The position numbers were made by a program, and so were the translations under genes. A stretch of DNA of 64,000 nucleotides from Oryzias latipes. Its lineage: Eukaryota; Chordata; Actinopteri; Beloniformes; Adrianichthyidae. Below the pieces are notes generated by a model, which worked only from the letters and a program-made list of their open reading frames with translations, searched no databases and had not been told where the DNA came from. The DNA is taken from assembly GCF_002234675.1 (NCBI RefSeq), contig NC_019862.2, forward strand, positions 31,593,134 through 31,657,133, given 5' to 3'. Below, piece by piece: positions 24,128 through 35,388 of the stretch (the first letter of the stretch is position 1; the number at the start of each line of letters is the position of its first letter).

Positions 24128-24734
24128 GGGGACTGGAATGATGGTGGAGAGTTTGAGACAAGCAGGTACCACACACATCTCCAGGGAGCCACTGAAGATC
24201 CTGGTGAAGATGGGAGCTAGCTGGTCAGCACAGACTTTCAGGCAGGAGGGAGAGACTCCATCGGTTCCTGGAGCCTTCCTGATCTTCTGCTTCTGGAACT
24301 GTTGACGCACATCTCGTTCACAGATCTTCAGTGCGGATGAGGAGGCAGGTGTGGGGGAGGTTGGGATTGCAGGTAAATCCTGTGTGATGGAAATGGTGGC
24401 TGAGGGGGAAGAGGATGTTCTTTCAAACCTTGAGTAGAAGTCGTTAAGCTCCTCAGCCAGGTGGTAACTGTCTGAGGGGCAGGGGGATGGTCTCCTGTAG
24501 TTGGTGATGGTCTGCAGGCCTTTCCAAACTGCAGAAGAGTCGTTGGCCAAAAACTGGTCCGTTAGCTTTGCAGTGAAGGACCTCTTTGCCGCCTTGATCT
24601 CCTTTGTTAGCTTGTTTCTAGCCTGCTTATACCGGTCCCGATCTCCACTCCTGTAGGCCTCTTCTTTGTCCTGACGTGGCTGCCTCAGTTTAGCAGTGAA
24701 CCATGGTTTGTTGTTGTTGAATGTGCAGAAGGTT
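24128..24734 (-). pseudogene. Rex1-like ORF2, linker and RT start
   Basis: Minus-strand frame with WKGLQTITNYRRPS, ELNDFYSRFER, and KAPGTDGVSPSCLKVCADQL leading into TIIPVPK, which joins in sense to the RT segment on the other side of the L2. A basic segment upstream (24560-24700) continues the linker. Confidence 0.85.
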
Positions 24735-24737
24735 TTA

Positions 24738-25424
24738 AGGCCTGTTCACACCGGGACGAATTTCGCCGGCGATTTTCGCCGACGTTTAACGCCTCGTGAC
24801 TAAACAAAGGGCACCAACGAGAGTGTGCACACCGACGCGAAAAAACGCCACGCGTTAAAGCGTCAAAAAAAAAAAAACGCCTCGGGTTCGTTTTTTTTTT
24901 TCGACGCGTCGCGTCGAAATCTACTCGACCAATGAGAATGGCGCTTTTGCTCACGTGTCTGGAGCTTCTGAAGTTACAGTAAAACACAACTTGGGGGCGC
25001 TCAAACACAAAACTGCCTTGCTGAGCACACATACCAGCGAAGAAGATAGACGCCAAGTAGCGTCTACACAGCCGCGAAGCAATAATGACGGACATTCTAA
25101 AATATCCCCGAACCAAGCACCAGTTGGAGCTACTGATGCTTGAAATATTCACGTTTTCTTTGTTTGATTCTGACAAGCGTGTAAATACTTGCTCTCTTCT
25201 TCTGAGTGAAAAGCGACTTTAAGAAGCGTAAAGTTGCGCAGCGCCACCTTGTGTACAGGAGTATTTCTGTTTTACATTAAGCGCCATCTAATGTCAGGGA
25301 ATGAAATTGCATGTTCACTCCACTCATCGTCAGCGAAAATCGCCTGGGTGTGAACACAAAAAACGTGGCGAAAAACGCTGGCGAATAACGCCTGGCGAAT
25401 ATTCGTCCCGGTGTGTACGGGCCT
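24738..25424. mobile_element. PIF/Harbinger-type MITE, copy 1
   Basis: 687 bp with terminal inverted repeats AGGCCTGTTCACACCGGGAC and its partner ending GTCCCGGTGTGTACGGGCCT, flanked by TTA (24735-24737 and 25425-25427), the target size and sequence expected for PIF/Harbinger. The interior has a palindromic CGACGCGTCGCGTCG core and no transposase frame. It sits in the Rex1-like linker region. Confidence 0.85.
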
Positions 25425-25594
25425 TTAGTCTGCACACACATGTCCTCACAAAAACTGATGTATGGTGTGACAGTGTCAGTGAGTTCATCTAGGTCTGAGG
25501 CAGCAGCCTCGAAGACGCTCCAATCAGTGCAGTCAAAGCAGGCTTGCAGTTACAACTTTGACTCATCTGACCATCTCTTCACAGTCTTCACTAT

Positions 25595-25650
25595 GGGCTT
25601 AGCTGATTTCAGCTTTTACCTATAGGTAAAAGCTGAAATCAGCTAAGCCC
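25595..25650. repeat. 56-bp perfect palindrome
   Basis: The sequence from GGGCTTAGCTGATTTCAGC to its exact reverse complement meets at ACCTATAGGT with no spacer. It lies in Rex1-like ORF2 between the endonuclease and linker: a 28-bp coding segment has been copied in inverted orientation, replacing the normal continuation. Confidence 0.95.
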
Positions 25651-26567
25651 AGGCAGCGCGGGAAACAGAGTGATATGCGTCCGTTATTGTTGTGTAGCAG
25701 TGGTCCAAAATGTTCAAGCCTCTGGTGGGGCAAGTCACGTGCTGTTTGTATTTGGGTATTTCAGCCTTGAGGTTTGCTCTGTTGAAATCCCCGAGTGTAA
25801 TCACCAGAGAGTCAGGGTGGTTTCTTTCAACCTCTGTGATCTGGTCAGCGAGTTGCTGTAACGCCTCCGTTACGCACGCCTGTGGTGGAATGTAAACACC
25901 GACCATCACGAACGAGGAAAACTCCCGCGGAGAGTAGAATGGTCTACAGTTTATGAAAAAAGTCTCCAAGTGCGGGCTGCATGTCTTCTTTAGCACAGTG
26001 ACATCTGTGCACCAACCTTCGTTTATATAGAAGCCCGTTCCGCCTCCCTTTGATTTCCCTGACAGCGCGGTGTTGAGGTCAGTTGCGGTCCGCACGGTGC
26101 AGCTGGAAGCCCGGCAGATGAAGTGCGCTGTCTGGGATGTGTTCACTGAGCCAGGTTTCAGTAAAGCACAGGGCGGAGGAGCAGCGAAAATCTGAGTTTT
26201 TGTTAAGGAGAAGCAGCAGTTCATCCACTTTGTTGGCCAGAGAGCGGACGTTTCCTAGGTGTATGGCTGGTAGAGCGGTGCGTAAACCACGCTGCCTTCG
26301 TTTGACCAGCGCGCCTGCCCGCTTACCACGTTGACGCCGTTTCCTAAGTCCACACAGGGCTGCTGCGCCTCCGATCAGGATCTCCAAAAAACTATCCGTG
26401 TGAGTGAAAACAGGATTAAAAAGTCTGGCACTGGACTCCCCGATGTGCAACAGCTCTTCTCTGCTGAATGTAACCGCAGTGGGAGAGCGGAGAGCAACGC
26501 TAAAAGGGAAAAAAGTAATAAGTGCGAGAGAGCACAGCACCGAGGCAGCCATCCGCGGCGCCATCAT
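25651..26567 (-). pseudogene. Rex1-like ORF2, apurinic endonuclease region
   Basis: Two overlapping minus-strand frames. The upstream one (26079-26567) has LGNVRSLANKVDEL and ALCFTETWLSEHIPD; the downstream one (to 25651) has GGGTGFYINEGW, VMVGVYIPPQA, ITLGDFNRA and LDHCYTTI. These are the expected endonuclease blocks (N..R, E, GDFN, LD). A frameshift near 26100 separates them. Confidence 0.85.
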
Positions 26568-26575
26568 GTGTATGA

Positions 26576-26839
26576 TCTTAGTGCCCTACCCACCAATTTT
26601 AACCGCACCTTAGACATTTAGGCCCCCTTGGTGGGGAGGGTGATGGGACATCACTGTGAGTAATCAGGTGTCCCCTCAGTGCCCTACCCGCCATTCTAAC
26701 TGCACCCCCTTAGTGCACACACCCTTTCCCCTTCAAAATATACATTCCAACATAAACACACATGCACACACACCCTCACAAACACACACACACTCATTCC
26801 GCAAGGAAGGTGGGACCTTGGACCATCTGTGTCCTACCC
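26576..26839 (+). mobile_element. GCR retroposon copy A, part 2
   Basis: Continues the repeat after the Rex1-like insertion: CCCTACCCACCAATTTTAAC, CACCTTAGACATTTAGG, the CA-rich block (26757-26790) and GGACCATCTGTGTCCTACCC, where the hAT inserts. The same order is seen uninterrupted at 47330-47600. Confidence 0.8.
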
Positions 26840-27359
26840 CAGTGGTCCCAAACCTTTTTCATGCCACGGACCGGTATGACGTCACACAAACTTTCGCGGA
26901 CCGGTCTTTCAAATATAGGCGGATGATTATGTAGCAATACTTGGATGATGGAGGATCAAATACGTGACAAGACGAACCCTGTGCTTTTATTTTGACACGC
27001 TTAACAGTTGACATCCCACAGGTCTCATCATCCTCTCCCTTTCCCACACTCTCATGGTGCAAAAAAAGTACAAAAAAAGTACGAGGTGAGTTTCTGCTTC
27101 ATACAGGCGTTGAGACTTTAAACGTGATCTTGGGTCTGAATGTTCTTTAGATGTGACAAAGACTGATCACATGCAGATGTGGAGACAAACACACACTCAC
27201 ACACTGCAGTGAGTGACGGGCAGTGGGTTTTACGTTTTACAATCCCTACGCGATTCACCTGCTGCCTGTCCCCCCCACCCCCACCCCCTGCTTTCTTCCT
27301 CACAGATCCCGTCTCCGCAACTGCGCGCTCTTCCTCAGAGATGGGAGCGCGCAGTTTAA

Positions 27360-28044
27360 AGGCCCGTACACACCGGGACGAATATTCGCCAGGCGTTATT
27401 CGCCAGCGTTTTTCGCCACGTTTTTTGTGTTCACACCCAGGCGATTTTCGCTGACGATGAGTGGAGTGAACATGCAATTTCATTCCCTGACATTAGATGG
27501 CGCTTAATGTAAACAGAAATACTCCTGAACACAAGGTGGCGCTGCGCAACTTTACGCTTCTTAAAGTCGCTTTTCACTCAGAAGAAGAGAGCAAGTATTT
27601 ACACGCTTGTCAGAATAATACAAAGAAAACATGAATATTTCAAGCACCAGTAGCTCCAACTGGTGCTTGGTTCGGGGATATTTTAGAATGTCCGTCAATA
27701 TTTCTTCGCGGCAGTGTAGACGCTACTTGGCGTCTATCTTCTTCGCTGGTATGTGTGCTCAGCAAGGCAGTTTTGTGTTTGAGCGCCCCCAAGTTGTGTT
27801 TTACTGTAACTTCAGAAGCTCCAGACACGTGAGTAAAAGCGCCGTTCTCATTGGTCGAGTAGATTTCGACGCGACGCGTCGAAAAAAAAAAACGAACCCG
27901 AGGCGTTTTTTTTTTTTGACGCTTTAACGCCTGGCGTTTTTTCGCGTCGGTGTGCACACTCTCATTGGTGCCCTTTGTTTAGTCACGAGGCGTTAAACGT
28001 CGGCGAAAATCGCCGGCGAAATTCGTCCCGGTGTGAACAGGCCT
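27360..28044. mobile_element. PIF/Harbinger-type MITE, copy 2 (inverted)
   Basis: Near-identical, opposite-orientation copy of 24738-25424. It begins AGGCCCGTACACACCGGGAC and ends GTCCCGGTGTGAACAGGCCT, with TAA on the left (27357-27359) and TTA on the right (28045-28047). No transposase. Confidence 0.85.
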
Positions 28045-28177
28045 TTAGGCACGGCAATTCACAGGTTTGCGGGTGGTACAAACTCTGTGAAATAATAGAA
28101 AATTGTAAACTGATAGTTTTCTCTCCAAGCACCGCTACTACTGCGCGCCTCTGGCATCGCATCGCGCCCGAGAAGGA

Positions 28178-28410
28178 ATGGACTTCTTTTTCTTTCGGCT
28201 TTTCCCATCAGGGGTCGCCACAGCAAACAAGTTGCATGGTAAATTTGGCAATGTTTCACGCCGGATGCCCTTCCTGACGCAACCTTTTCAAAGCAACTGG
28301 GCTTGGGACCGGCACAGAGGTAGAGAAGGGAACAGGGAGCAGCCCGGATTTGAACCCTGGTTTCACGGACGGAAGGCGCCACAAACCAGCACGAGCTAAA
28401 CCGGCTCCCT
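28178..28410 (-). mobile_element. tRNA-derived SINE (antisense)
   Basis: On the minus strand it starts AGGGAGCCGGTTTAGCTCG with a B-box-like GGTTCAAATCC, the two parts of an internal pol III promoter. The body contains GCGTCAGGAAGGGCATCCGG and the 3' end is a GAAAGAAAAAGAAG tail. A 10-bp target duplication, CCGAGAAGGA, flanks it (28168-28177 and 28411-28420). Confidence 0.85.
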
Positions 28411-28439
28411 CCGAGAAGGACTGAAGTAATGAAAAAAAA

Positions 28440-28530
28440 AAGTATAATTAAAGATTTGTTTTCGAGCCACATGTGACCATCAAAAGAGCCATATATGGCT
28501 CGCTAGCCATAGGTTCCCGACCCCCGTATT
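28440..28530. mobile_element. hAT right-end fragment
   Basis: GAGCCACATGTGACCATCAA, GAGCCATATATGGCTCG and GGTTCCCGACCCCC form a typical fish hAT terminus ending near 28527. No left end of this family is visible in the window. Confidence 0.5.
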
Positions 28531-28628
28531 AGAAGATGTCCGATTGGCCGTTCTGCATGTCAAACAAGTCCCGTACTTCTCGGTGAAGAATTTGATTGGC
28601 TGGTGGATTGTTTAGAAGTTCTTTTTTT

Positions 28629-28705
28629 GGGCTTGGGTGTGGGGGTGCGTGGTGGGGGGGTGGTCCCTTTGCCTGTGCTGGGGGGGGTTGGCGGGGGGCC
28701 CTGCT

Positions 28706-28737
<32 letters not shown>

Positions 28738-29828
28738 CGCTGGATGGGCTGCCCATCTGCACCTGGGGCTGGGATCGGCCCTTCCCTGGCTCTGGGACGG
28801 GACGGGACAACCCTCTCGGGGCCACCGGTCGCTCTGGGTGTCATCCGCTTTGGCTGCGGGGTCTGGGGTGGGGTGGGGGCTTGTCGGCCCTGTCCTGTGG
28901 GGGGGCGTTCTGGGGGGGCCCACTATTGGTACGGGGCGGGGGGGGTTGACGGGTCGGGGTCTCCGCTGAGGCCATCGGCGGTTGCCCCGGCCGGTTGGCT
29001 GCCTCGGTCCCGTCGAGGCCTGACCAGAGCTCTTCTTCGTTTGGGGGTGGGGGCCTGGGCTTGCTCCGGGGGGGGGGGGGACGCTTTCTGGCTCCTCTCT
29101 CTCTGTCTGGGGGACAGTCTACCAGCTGTCCCGAACTCATCCCCTTCCTCATATAACCCCATATTAGGGTGAGGGGTTGGGGGGTTTAGCCTGAGATTTG
29201 CCTTGGGGGGGAAGGGCTTTTTGGCAGTGGCCCCCCTCCTATGGTTGCCGTATGGAGTGGGCCCCCCCTTTCGGTTTTATTTGCACCTTAGACATGTAGG
29301 GTCCTTGGTAGGGGGGGTGCTTGGACATCACTGCCAGCAAGCAGCAGATGTCCTCCAAGCACCCTACCCGCCAATTTTAACCGCACCTTAGATATTCAGG
29401 GCCCCTTGGTGGGGAGGGTGAGGGGACAACACTGTGAGTAATCAGGAGATGTCCCCTTAGTGCCTACCCGCCAATTTTAACTGCACCCCCCTTAGTACAC
29501 ACACCCCTCCCCCCTCAATATATACATTCCAACATAAACACACACACATGCACACACACACCCTCTCAAACACATACACGCACACACATTTTGCAAGGAA
29601 GGTGGGACCTAGGACCATCTGTCCCCTACCCCTTCCCTGGTGGGGGGTGCGGGCCCCTTGGCAACGGCGGCCGTGTCCCCTGTGTGCCGGCTTCCTGGGC
29701 CCGGCGGTTCTCTCTCCGCGCGGTGGAGGCGTTTACATTACACCTGAGCCGGGTGTGTTCGTGTCCCTGGGGGGTGGGTCCTGGTCCTTGCCCCTGAGCG
29801 CTGGGCCCCGCCAAATTTCCAACTGTGG
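28629..29828 (+). mobile_element. GCR retroposon copy E, 5' part (most complete 5' end)
   Basis: Starts GGGCTTGGGTGTGGGGG after the 14-bp duplication GAAGTTCTTTTTTT (28615-28628), repeated with one mismatch after the poly(A) at 37134-37147. It includes a G31 run (28707-28737), the GCTGCGGGGTCTGGGG block, the TCGGTTTTATTTGCACC block, the CA-rich block (29540-29590) and ends at CCAACTGTGG, where the chimeric LINE insertion enters. It resumes at 36458. This copy gives the best view of the element start. No convincing protein: frames in several phases are glycine/proline-rich artefacts of composition. Confidence 0.8.
28707..28737. repeat. G31 homopolymer
   Basis: Thirty-one consecutive G residues near the 5' end of GCR copy E. 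Confidence 0.95.
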
Positions 29829-30069
29829 AGATCTTGGGAACACGTGATGCTGTAGTATCGCGAGAGCCGACGAGAGGAGTGTGGTGAGTTTACTTGGCGG
29901 CGCGTAAGTTGTGAACAAACATTTTTGATTTATTTCATTACACCGCCATATTTAAATAATCCAGAAAGTTAAAAAATAAAAATCTGAAAAAGTTTGTCAA
30001 GCATTTGCCAGCCTGGATGACCTGGAGGACCTGGAGAATTACATCGACGAGTGTTTCAATACCTGCCAC

Positions 30070-30837
30070 ATGAGGAAATCCAACAACGCCACTCCGTCCA
30101 CCAAACGAGGCCGCCCCGAAGACTCCCCGGGGGCTGCCTCCTCCCCAGGCAGCAACATGAGTGATATCCTGGATTCAATTGATAAAAAGCTCTCCAGCCT
30201 TGATTGCTGTTTAAATCTGCTGGAAATCCTCCATAAGGAATTCCAAGGTCTGCGAGAGTCTCTGGAGTTCAGCCAACAGCAGGTGCAGGAGCTCGCAGCG
30301 GAGAACCAGGCCTTCAGAGAGACCGTGAAGACCCTGAGCAACGACACCGCCCGTCTTTCTGAGGAAAACCGATCCATCAAAGAAACCCTCCTGGATCTTC
30401 AGGCGAGGAGCATGAGGGACAATGTAGCGATCGCAGGGATTCCAGAAGATGCAGGAGAAGACCCGGAGAACATTGTTAAGTCCTTCATAGAGGTCCACCT
30501 GAAGCTCCCCAAGGAAGAAGTCCAGAAGATCTCCTTCCACAGGGTTCACCGGCTCGGAGGAAAAAGGCCGGACAATCAGCGTCCCCGTCCTATTGTTGCT
30601 AAATTTGAACATTATAAACAAAAGGAGCTAGTAAAAAGCAGAGGACGAGAGCTGAAAGGCACACATTACAGCGTGAATGATCAGTTTCCAGGCGAGATCC
30701 TCCGCCGGCGGAAAATCCTCTTCCCGCTGAGGAGGAAGCACCTGTCTGCTGGAGCCCGTGCGGTGGTTGCCGTTGATAAACTTTTTGTGAACGGCAAGCT
30801 GTTCCGGGACCCAGAGGTAACACCCTGGCTGTGCTGA
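30070..30837 (+). CDS. L1/Tx1 LINE ORF1 protein
   Basis: 255 codons. After a basic, Ser/Pro-rich head there is a coiled coil (about residues 38-115, heptad-like LDSIDKKLSSLD to SIKETLLDLQ). An RRM-like domain follows, opening with RSMRDNVAIAGIPEDAGED, then a basic C-terminal region with HYSVNDQFPGEILRRRK. This is the trimeric RNA-binding chaperone layout of L1-type ORF1p. Homologous in-frame sequence extends upstream of the first ATG to about 30010 (SLDDLEDLENYIDECF) with no ATG, so the true start may be lost. Otherwise intact. Confidence 0.85.
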   Translation: MRKSNNATPSTKRGRPEDSPGAASSPGSNMSDILDSIDKKLSSLDCCLNLLEILHKEFQGLRESLEFSQQQVQELAAENQAFRETVKTLSNDTARLSEENRSIKETLLDLQARSMRDNVAIAGIPEDAGEDPENIVKSFIEVHLKLPKEEVQKISFHRVHRLGGKRPDNQRPRPIVAKFEHYKQKELVKSRGRELKGTHYSVNDQFPGEILRRRKILFPLRRKHLSAGARAVVAVDKLFVNGKLFRDPEVTPWLC

Positions 30838-31356
30838 AGGCTTTCAGAGGCCCACTGACATCTGCGCCGCCCAGAAGAAACCCGCAAACTTATTTAACTA
30901 GGAAATAATCGGATCATCAATAATCCACACCTCTCAGGAAAACTGTCTTTTCTTTCTCTCACATTCATGTTTCTGTTGTTGTTTCGTTGTTTTTGTTTTT
31001 TGTTCTTTATCTTTTCTATCTCTTTTCTCTTGTCCCCCCCCCCTTCCCATGTCCTCATATGTGAATCAGGTAAAGTCAACGCAACCACGGTGAGTATTTA
31101 TTTATGCACGGAACGGGCGCGCGCGCATACTAGCGTGCTTAAGAGCATGCACACGCGATCCCGCACACACACGTTGATAAACTACAAAAACCTCACTTAG
31201 GCTCACACAGGACGCACGCAACATGCAACTCACAGCCAAGACACGTTCACCCACAACGCATAGCGCTTGTCAGTGTAGCAGGTACGCACAGCGGGCACGC
31301 GCACACGGACGGGCACACGCACTATTTAGCCTTGCACTCTCCCGGTTAGAACAGCT

Positions 31357-33108
31357 ATGAACAGTCTTAACATCGTTAGCTGGAATGTGCGTGGACTTGG
31401 TTCTGGGCCAAAGAGATTGAAAGTGTTAAATCACCTGGATGGTCTTAAAGCAGATATAGCTTTACTGCAGGAAACCCATTTATCTTTATCAGCTGGTCAT
31501 CTCCTGTGCTGTTCCCAGTATCCAGTTATGTATTCTGCCAGTTTCAACTCCAAACAAAGAGGGGTTGCAGTTTTGATTAATAAAAATGTTACATTTACTC
31601 ATAAGGATACAGTTACTGACCCAGAAGGCAGATTTGTAATCATTAATATATCCATTCAGAACAAGGACTTTTGTATAGCCAGTATCTACGGCCCGAATGT
31701 TGACGACTCTTCCTTCTTTCACAGATTCTTCACCTCACTCTCAGCTCACTCTGACTCCACAATCATTATAGGAGGAGACTTCAACCTGGTTTTGGACCCT
31801 GAACTTGACAGACTCAGCACGGCAGCAAACCAGCGTACATGGCGCTCTGCATGTATCCTACAGCAGTACATGAATGATCTGGTTCTCTGCGACGCTTGGC
31901 GCTCATGTCATCCAAACGCTAAGGGGTTCACCTTTTTTTCTCCAGTTCACCATTCACACTCTCGTTTAGATTATTTATTAGTCAGTAACTCTCTTTTGAA
32001 AGAAATTAAAAGTTCCAACATTCATCCAATTATTATCAGTGACCATGCACCAGTTTCTGTTACTATTTCAAGGGAAGTACCCAGACCCTTGGGTTCAATC
32101 TGGAGGTTTAATACATCTCTGTTAAAAGACCAGGAATTTATTGAATTCTTTAAAAAAGAGTGGGCAACCTTCTTAGAATTCAACAATACTTCTGAAATAT
32201 CACCAAGTATTCTTTGGGAAGCAGCAAAAGCAGTCATGAGAGGGAAAATCATCTCTTATTCAATGCATAAAAAACGCAAAGAGAAAGCAGATTTATTAGA
32301 ACTAGAAAATAAAATCAAAACCCTGGAGACTCCCTATGCTGCTTCTGCACAGGAACACATACTGGGCGGCCTGAAAAATTTAAAGCTGCAGTTAAATGAC
32401 ATCATCAATAAACAAACACAATTCCAGATACAAAGGCTTCGACTGGAAAGATATGAAAACTCAAATAAATCTGGCAAATTTCTAGCTAATCAGCTTAAAA
32501 TTAATAAAGAAAAATCAACAATCACTTCTATTATGGACCAAACAGGGAATGTCACCCATGACCCGGTAAAAATTAATAATGCGTTTAAAGACTTTTATCA
32601 AAACTTATACACTCCACAGATCAATCCATCAGAACAAAGCATCAACTCATTTCTCAACAATGTAAACCTGCCCAGGTTAAACGAAGATCAAATCACAAAT
32701 TTAGACTCTCCGCTCTCGTTGTCTGAGCTTCATGAAGCTCTGTTACTTATGCCTAATGGTAAAGCACCAGGGCCTGACGGCTTTCCTGCAGAGTTTTATA
32801 AGGAATTCTGGGAACAGCTGGCACCAACATTTTATAAAACGGTAAAATTTATCAATGAAAGCCAATCTCTACAACCTAACATGAACTCCGCCAACATTAT
32901 CCTTCTTCTAAAACCAGACAAAGACCCCACGAGTCCTTCAAGCTATCGCCCCATTTCTTTAATTAATGCAGATGTAAAAATTATCTGCAAAGCACTAGCA
33001 CAGAGAATAGAAAAAGTCACTCCTCACATAATTGACTTTGATCAAACTGGATTCATCAAAGCCAGACACTCGGATGACAATGTCCGCAGACTCGTTAACA
33101 TAATAGAC
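31357..33108 (+). CDS. L1/Tx1 LINE ORF2, endonuclease and RT N-terminal part
   Basis: Starts MNSLNIVSWNVRGLGSG. Apurinic-type endonuclease blocks: LLQETHLS, IASIYGPNVD, IIGGDFNLVLDPELDR, HSRLDYLLVS and ISDHAPVSV. A linker follows, then RT blocks NGKAPGPDGFPAEFYKEFW and SYRPISLINADVK, and IDFDQTGFIKARHS. The frame is open up to the hAT at 33109 and resumes at 35389. ORF2 would act with ORF1 to nick DNA and prime reverse transcription. It lacks the catalytic FADD region, lost at the fusion point. Confidence 0.9.
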
Positions 33109-33229
33109 CAGGGGTCACCAACCCTGTGCCCGCGGGCGCCAGTGCGCCCCCGAGCACCCCTTGTGGCGCCCGCAGGGAATGCACCCCAATTTTTTTTTTT
33201 TTTTTTAATTGAAGCAAATATTCAAAAAC

Positions 33230-33790
33230 AAACAACCACGGGATGTCTATCAATGACAACAATATCAATTCTGAGATAAAGGTAGACAAAAAAAACCAAA
33301 TATAACTTAAAAAATAATAAAGTAAGGGTCTATTACAAAAGTTTATATAGATCAAATAAATTACACAATATCTGGGCGTTCTTGTGATTCATGTAATGTA
33401 AAGATTTAGAGATTAGGTTGAGACATCCATTAATGTGAGGTTTTACCTTTAAGAATTTATAAGTATGAATAAAATGCTTTGAAATTACAATCAGTACATT
33501 AATCAGAAAGTCCAGATTTTTGTCAATTAATTGTAATCAAATTTTAATTATATTCCAATTTAAAGGGTTAATGATGATATCTTTGGCTTTAAGCCAATTA
33601 TGAAAAGAAGACCAAAACTTTTTTACATGCAAACATTCGAAAGGAAAGACAACCATTTCACCGTTTCTAGATCATTTCCACAAAAGACACAAAGATCACT
33701 GTCCCAGTTAAAGCGAGAATGTAAAAAAATGATTGGAAGGCTAAATATAATTTAACGGGAATGCTCCAAAAATAGTACTGCTCATATAGC
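33230..33790 (-). mobile_element. LINE 3' fragment inside the hAT
   Basis: The minus strand reads, with frameshifts, ECLHVKKFWSSFHNWLKAKD, which matches the Cys/His C-terminal region of L1/Tx1 ORF2, then an AT-rich 3' UTR. Strongly decayed, older than the surrounding LINE. Confidence 0.55.
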
Positions 33791-35262
33791 AAATCAATAT
33801 ATTGTGGTGATCTGGGGGTTAGCCCCGCCTTCAGCTTGACTCATGGGAAGTGGGGAATCTTGGTGTGTTAAATTGCTCACCATAAGTGAGGGAGCTGTGA
33901 GCAGAATTGAGGTTAATGCTGTTTGGCTGGTGGTGGGGGTGTTCAAAATAAACAGACAGATATGATTGTCCGCTAACTTATGTGAGTGTCATTTTTGACA
34001 AACGGGGGTTGTGCTTTGCATGAGGCACAGGTAGCTGATTCAGACATGTCCAGTGGAGCTGCTTCTAAGTAAGAAGATAGTGAATCAAGACTTGAGCGCA
34101 ACGGTACCGGCCTGGATATTAGAGGGTAGTGATACAGTGCTTGCTATTGGTAATTGATGCACTTTAGTTCTGCTATTGTGAAATATATGGCAGAGTATGG
34201 AACGGCCTGAAACTTACGAATCAGCGTTCCCGCCTTTGAGAAAAAGGCGCGTGTGTGTGTGTGAGGAGGAGAAGGGGAGGGGTAGTGGGCGCAGCTTGCG
34301 AGGTGAAACGTCGCATGGAGACCATTGCGCTACACCTGGATCATGGGGTAGCTTATGACTCAGCTCATTTTAATAATGTCATTCTTTACTAATTATTGCG
34401 GACATTTTCAATAATTGTCTGTATTTTCCATATAAATTTATTTTTACGGTTGTTTAGTTGGTGATAGTTACTTATAAATAAAGACAGCAGGTAATGCAGG
34501 CTGGAAAACAGCTGCATTTTTTCAGACCATGAATAAACAATAAATAATTTGTTTATGAAAGTATTGAGGATTTTGGAGGATTTTTAATGTTGGTGTTGCA
34601 CAAAATTAGAAAAATGCCAAATATTTTTGGAGTAATCCCAGTGATGAGCTCTATGATTTAGTTTTTAATGTTTTATGAGACCTAAACATGATTTTCACAA
34701 TAACAGGTTTTTTAAATAATCAAATCCCTCTGATACATTTCACAAAGACACACACAGGACCAAAAACACACACACAGGACCAGAGGCACACACAGATCAT
34801 CACACACCAAGCAGAAATGAACTTATTGCTAAAAAATGATGTCAGGAGTTGAGCTCTAAGAAAATGACAAAAGAGCAAAGAAAACGGAATAATTTGATTT
34901 ATTATTTCTAATTATTATTATATCCTGGCTTTGTTTGTTCATATTTGCATAATTTGACAGAATATATTTATTATTCTGGATTAATATTCCTGTCTGTTTT
35001 TATTCACATTTATGTTTAAAAAGTTAAAATTAAGTTAACGTTTTTAAAGGTTTAAAAGTTTAGCTTTAGTGTGTTCAATAAATATTTATCTTGTGTGGCT
35101 GCAACTTAAAGTCTGTTTTGGATTTAGGCCCCCTCTGCAACTGACTTTGACCCCCCTGTAAAACGAGTCTAAAAAATTCATGCATGTTTTTGTGTGTAAA
35201 ATGAGCAAATAAAAATAGGGCACACAAAAGGAAGTCCTCAAATTGTGTTTTGTTTTTTGTTT

Positions 35263-35272
<10 letters not shown>

Positions 35273-35293
<21 letters not shown>

Positions 35294-35298
35294 GGGGG
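35273..35298. repeat. G26 homopolymer
   Basis: Twenty-six G residues, preceded by a T run, near the right end of the hAT. Confidence 0.95.
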
Positions 35299-35388
35299 CT
35301 AGGAGGTTTTTAGTGGCGCCCTTCATACCACTTACTGCGAATGAAATAGCCCTCGGTCTCAAAAAGGTTGGTGACCCCTGTAATAGAC

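Larger units (their letters stand above)
20340..26575 (-). mobile_element. Rex1-like non-LTR retrotransposon (interrupted)
   Basis: Minus-strand element from a 5' endonuclease region (about 26567) to a 3' AGAATC-repeat tail (20338-20355), flanked by the short duplication TCTTAG (20334-20339 and 26576-26581) within GCR copy A. It is split by an L2 (21806-24122) and a Harbinger-type MITE (24738-25424). Removing these restores one collinear ORF with endonuclease and RT segments. An inverted duplication (25595-25650) and a frameshift between the endonuclease pieces show it is inactive. Confidence 0.88.
33109..35380. mobile_element. hAT non-autonomous transposon with 8-bp TSD inside LINE ORF2
   Basis: Termini CAGGGGTCACCAACC (33109) and GGTTGGTGACCCCTG (ending 35380) are perfect 15-bp inverted repeats. 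The 8-bp duplication TAATAGAC lies at 33101-33108 and 35381-35388. The left end has GC-rich GCGGGCGCCAG/GGCGCCCGC subterminal motifs. No transposase is present, but it carries a captured minus-strand LINE fragment (33230-33790), a G26 run and AT-rich filler. Confidence 0.95.

Noticed and set aside
27118..27483. 121-codon minus-strand frame crossing the MITE edge
   Set aside because: Most of it is MITE terminal repeat; the same peptide start appears in the other MITE copy at 25301.
29500..29600. CRISPR-like or satellite array in the ACACAC-rich block
   Set aside because: It is a simple CA-rich microsatellite segment of GCR, with no regular unit and spacer structure.
33101..33279. Apparent extension of LINE ORF2 to 33279
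   Set aside because: The real LINE frame ends at 33108; the last 57 codons read into the hAT left end.
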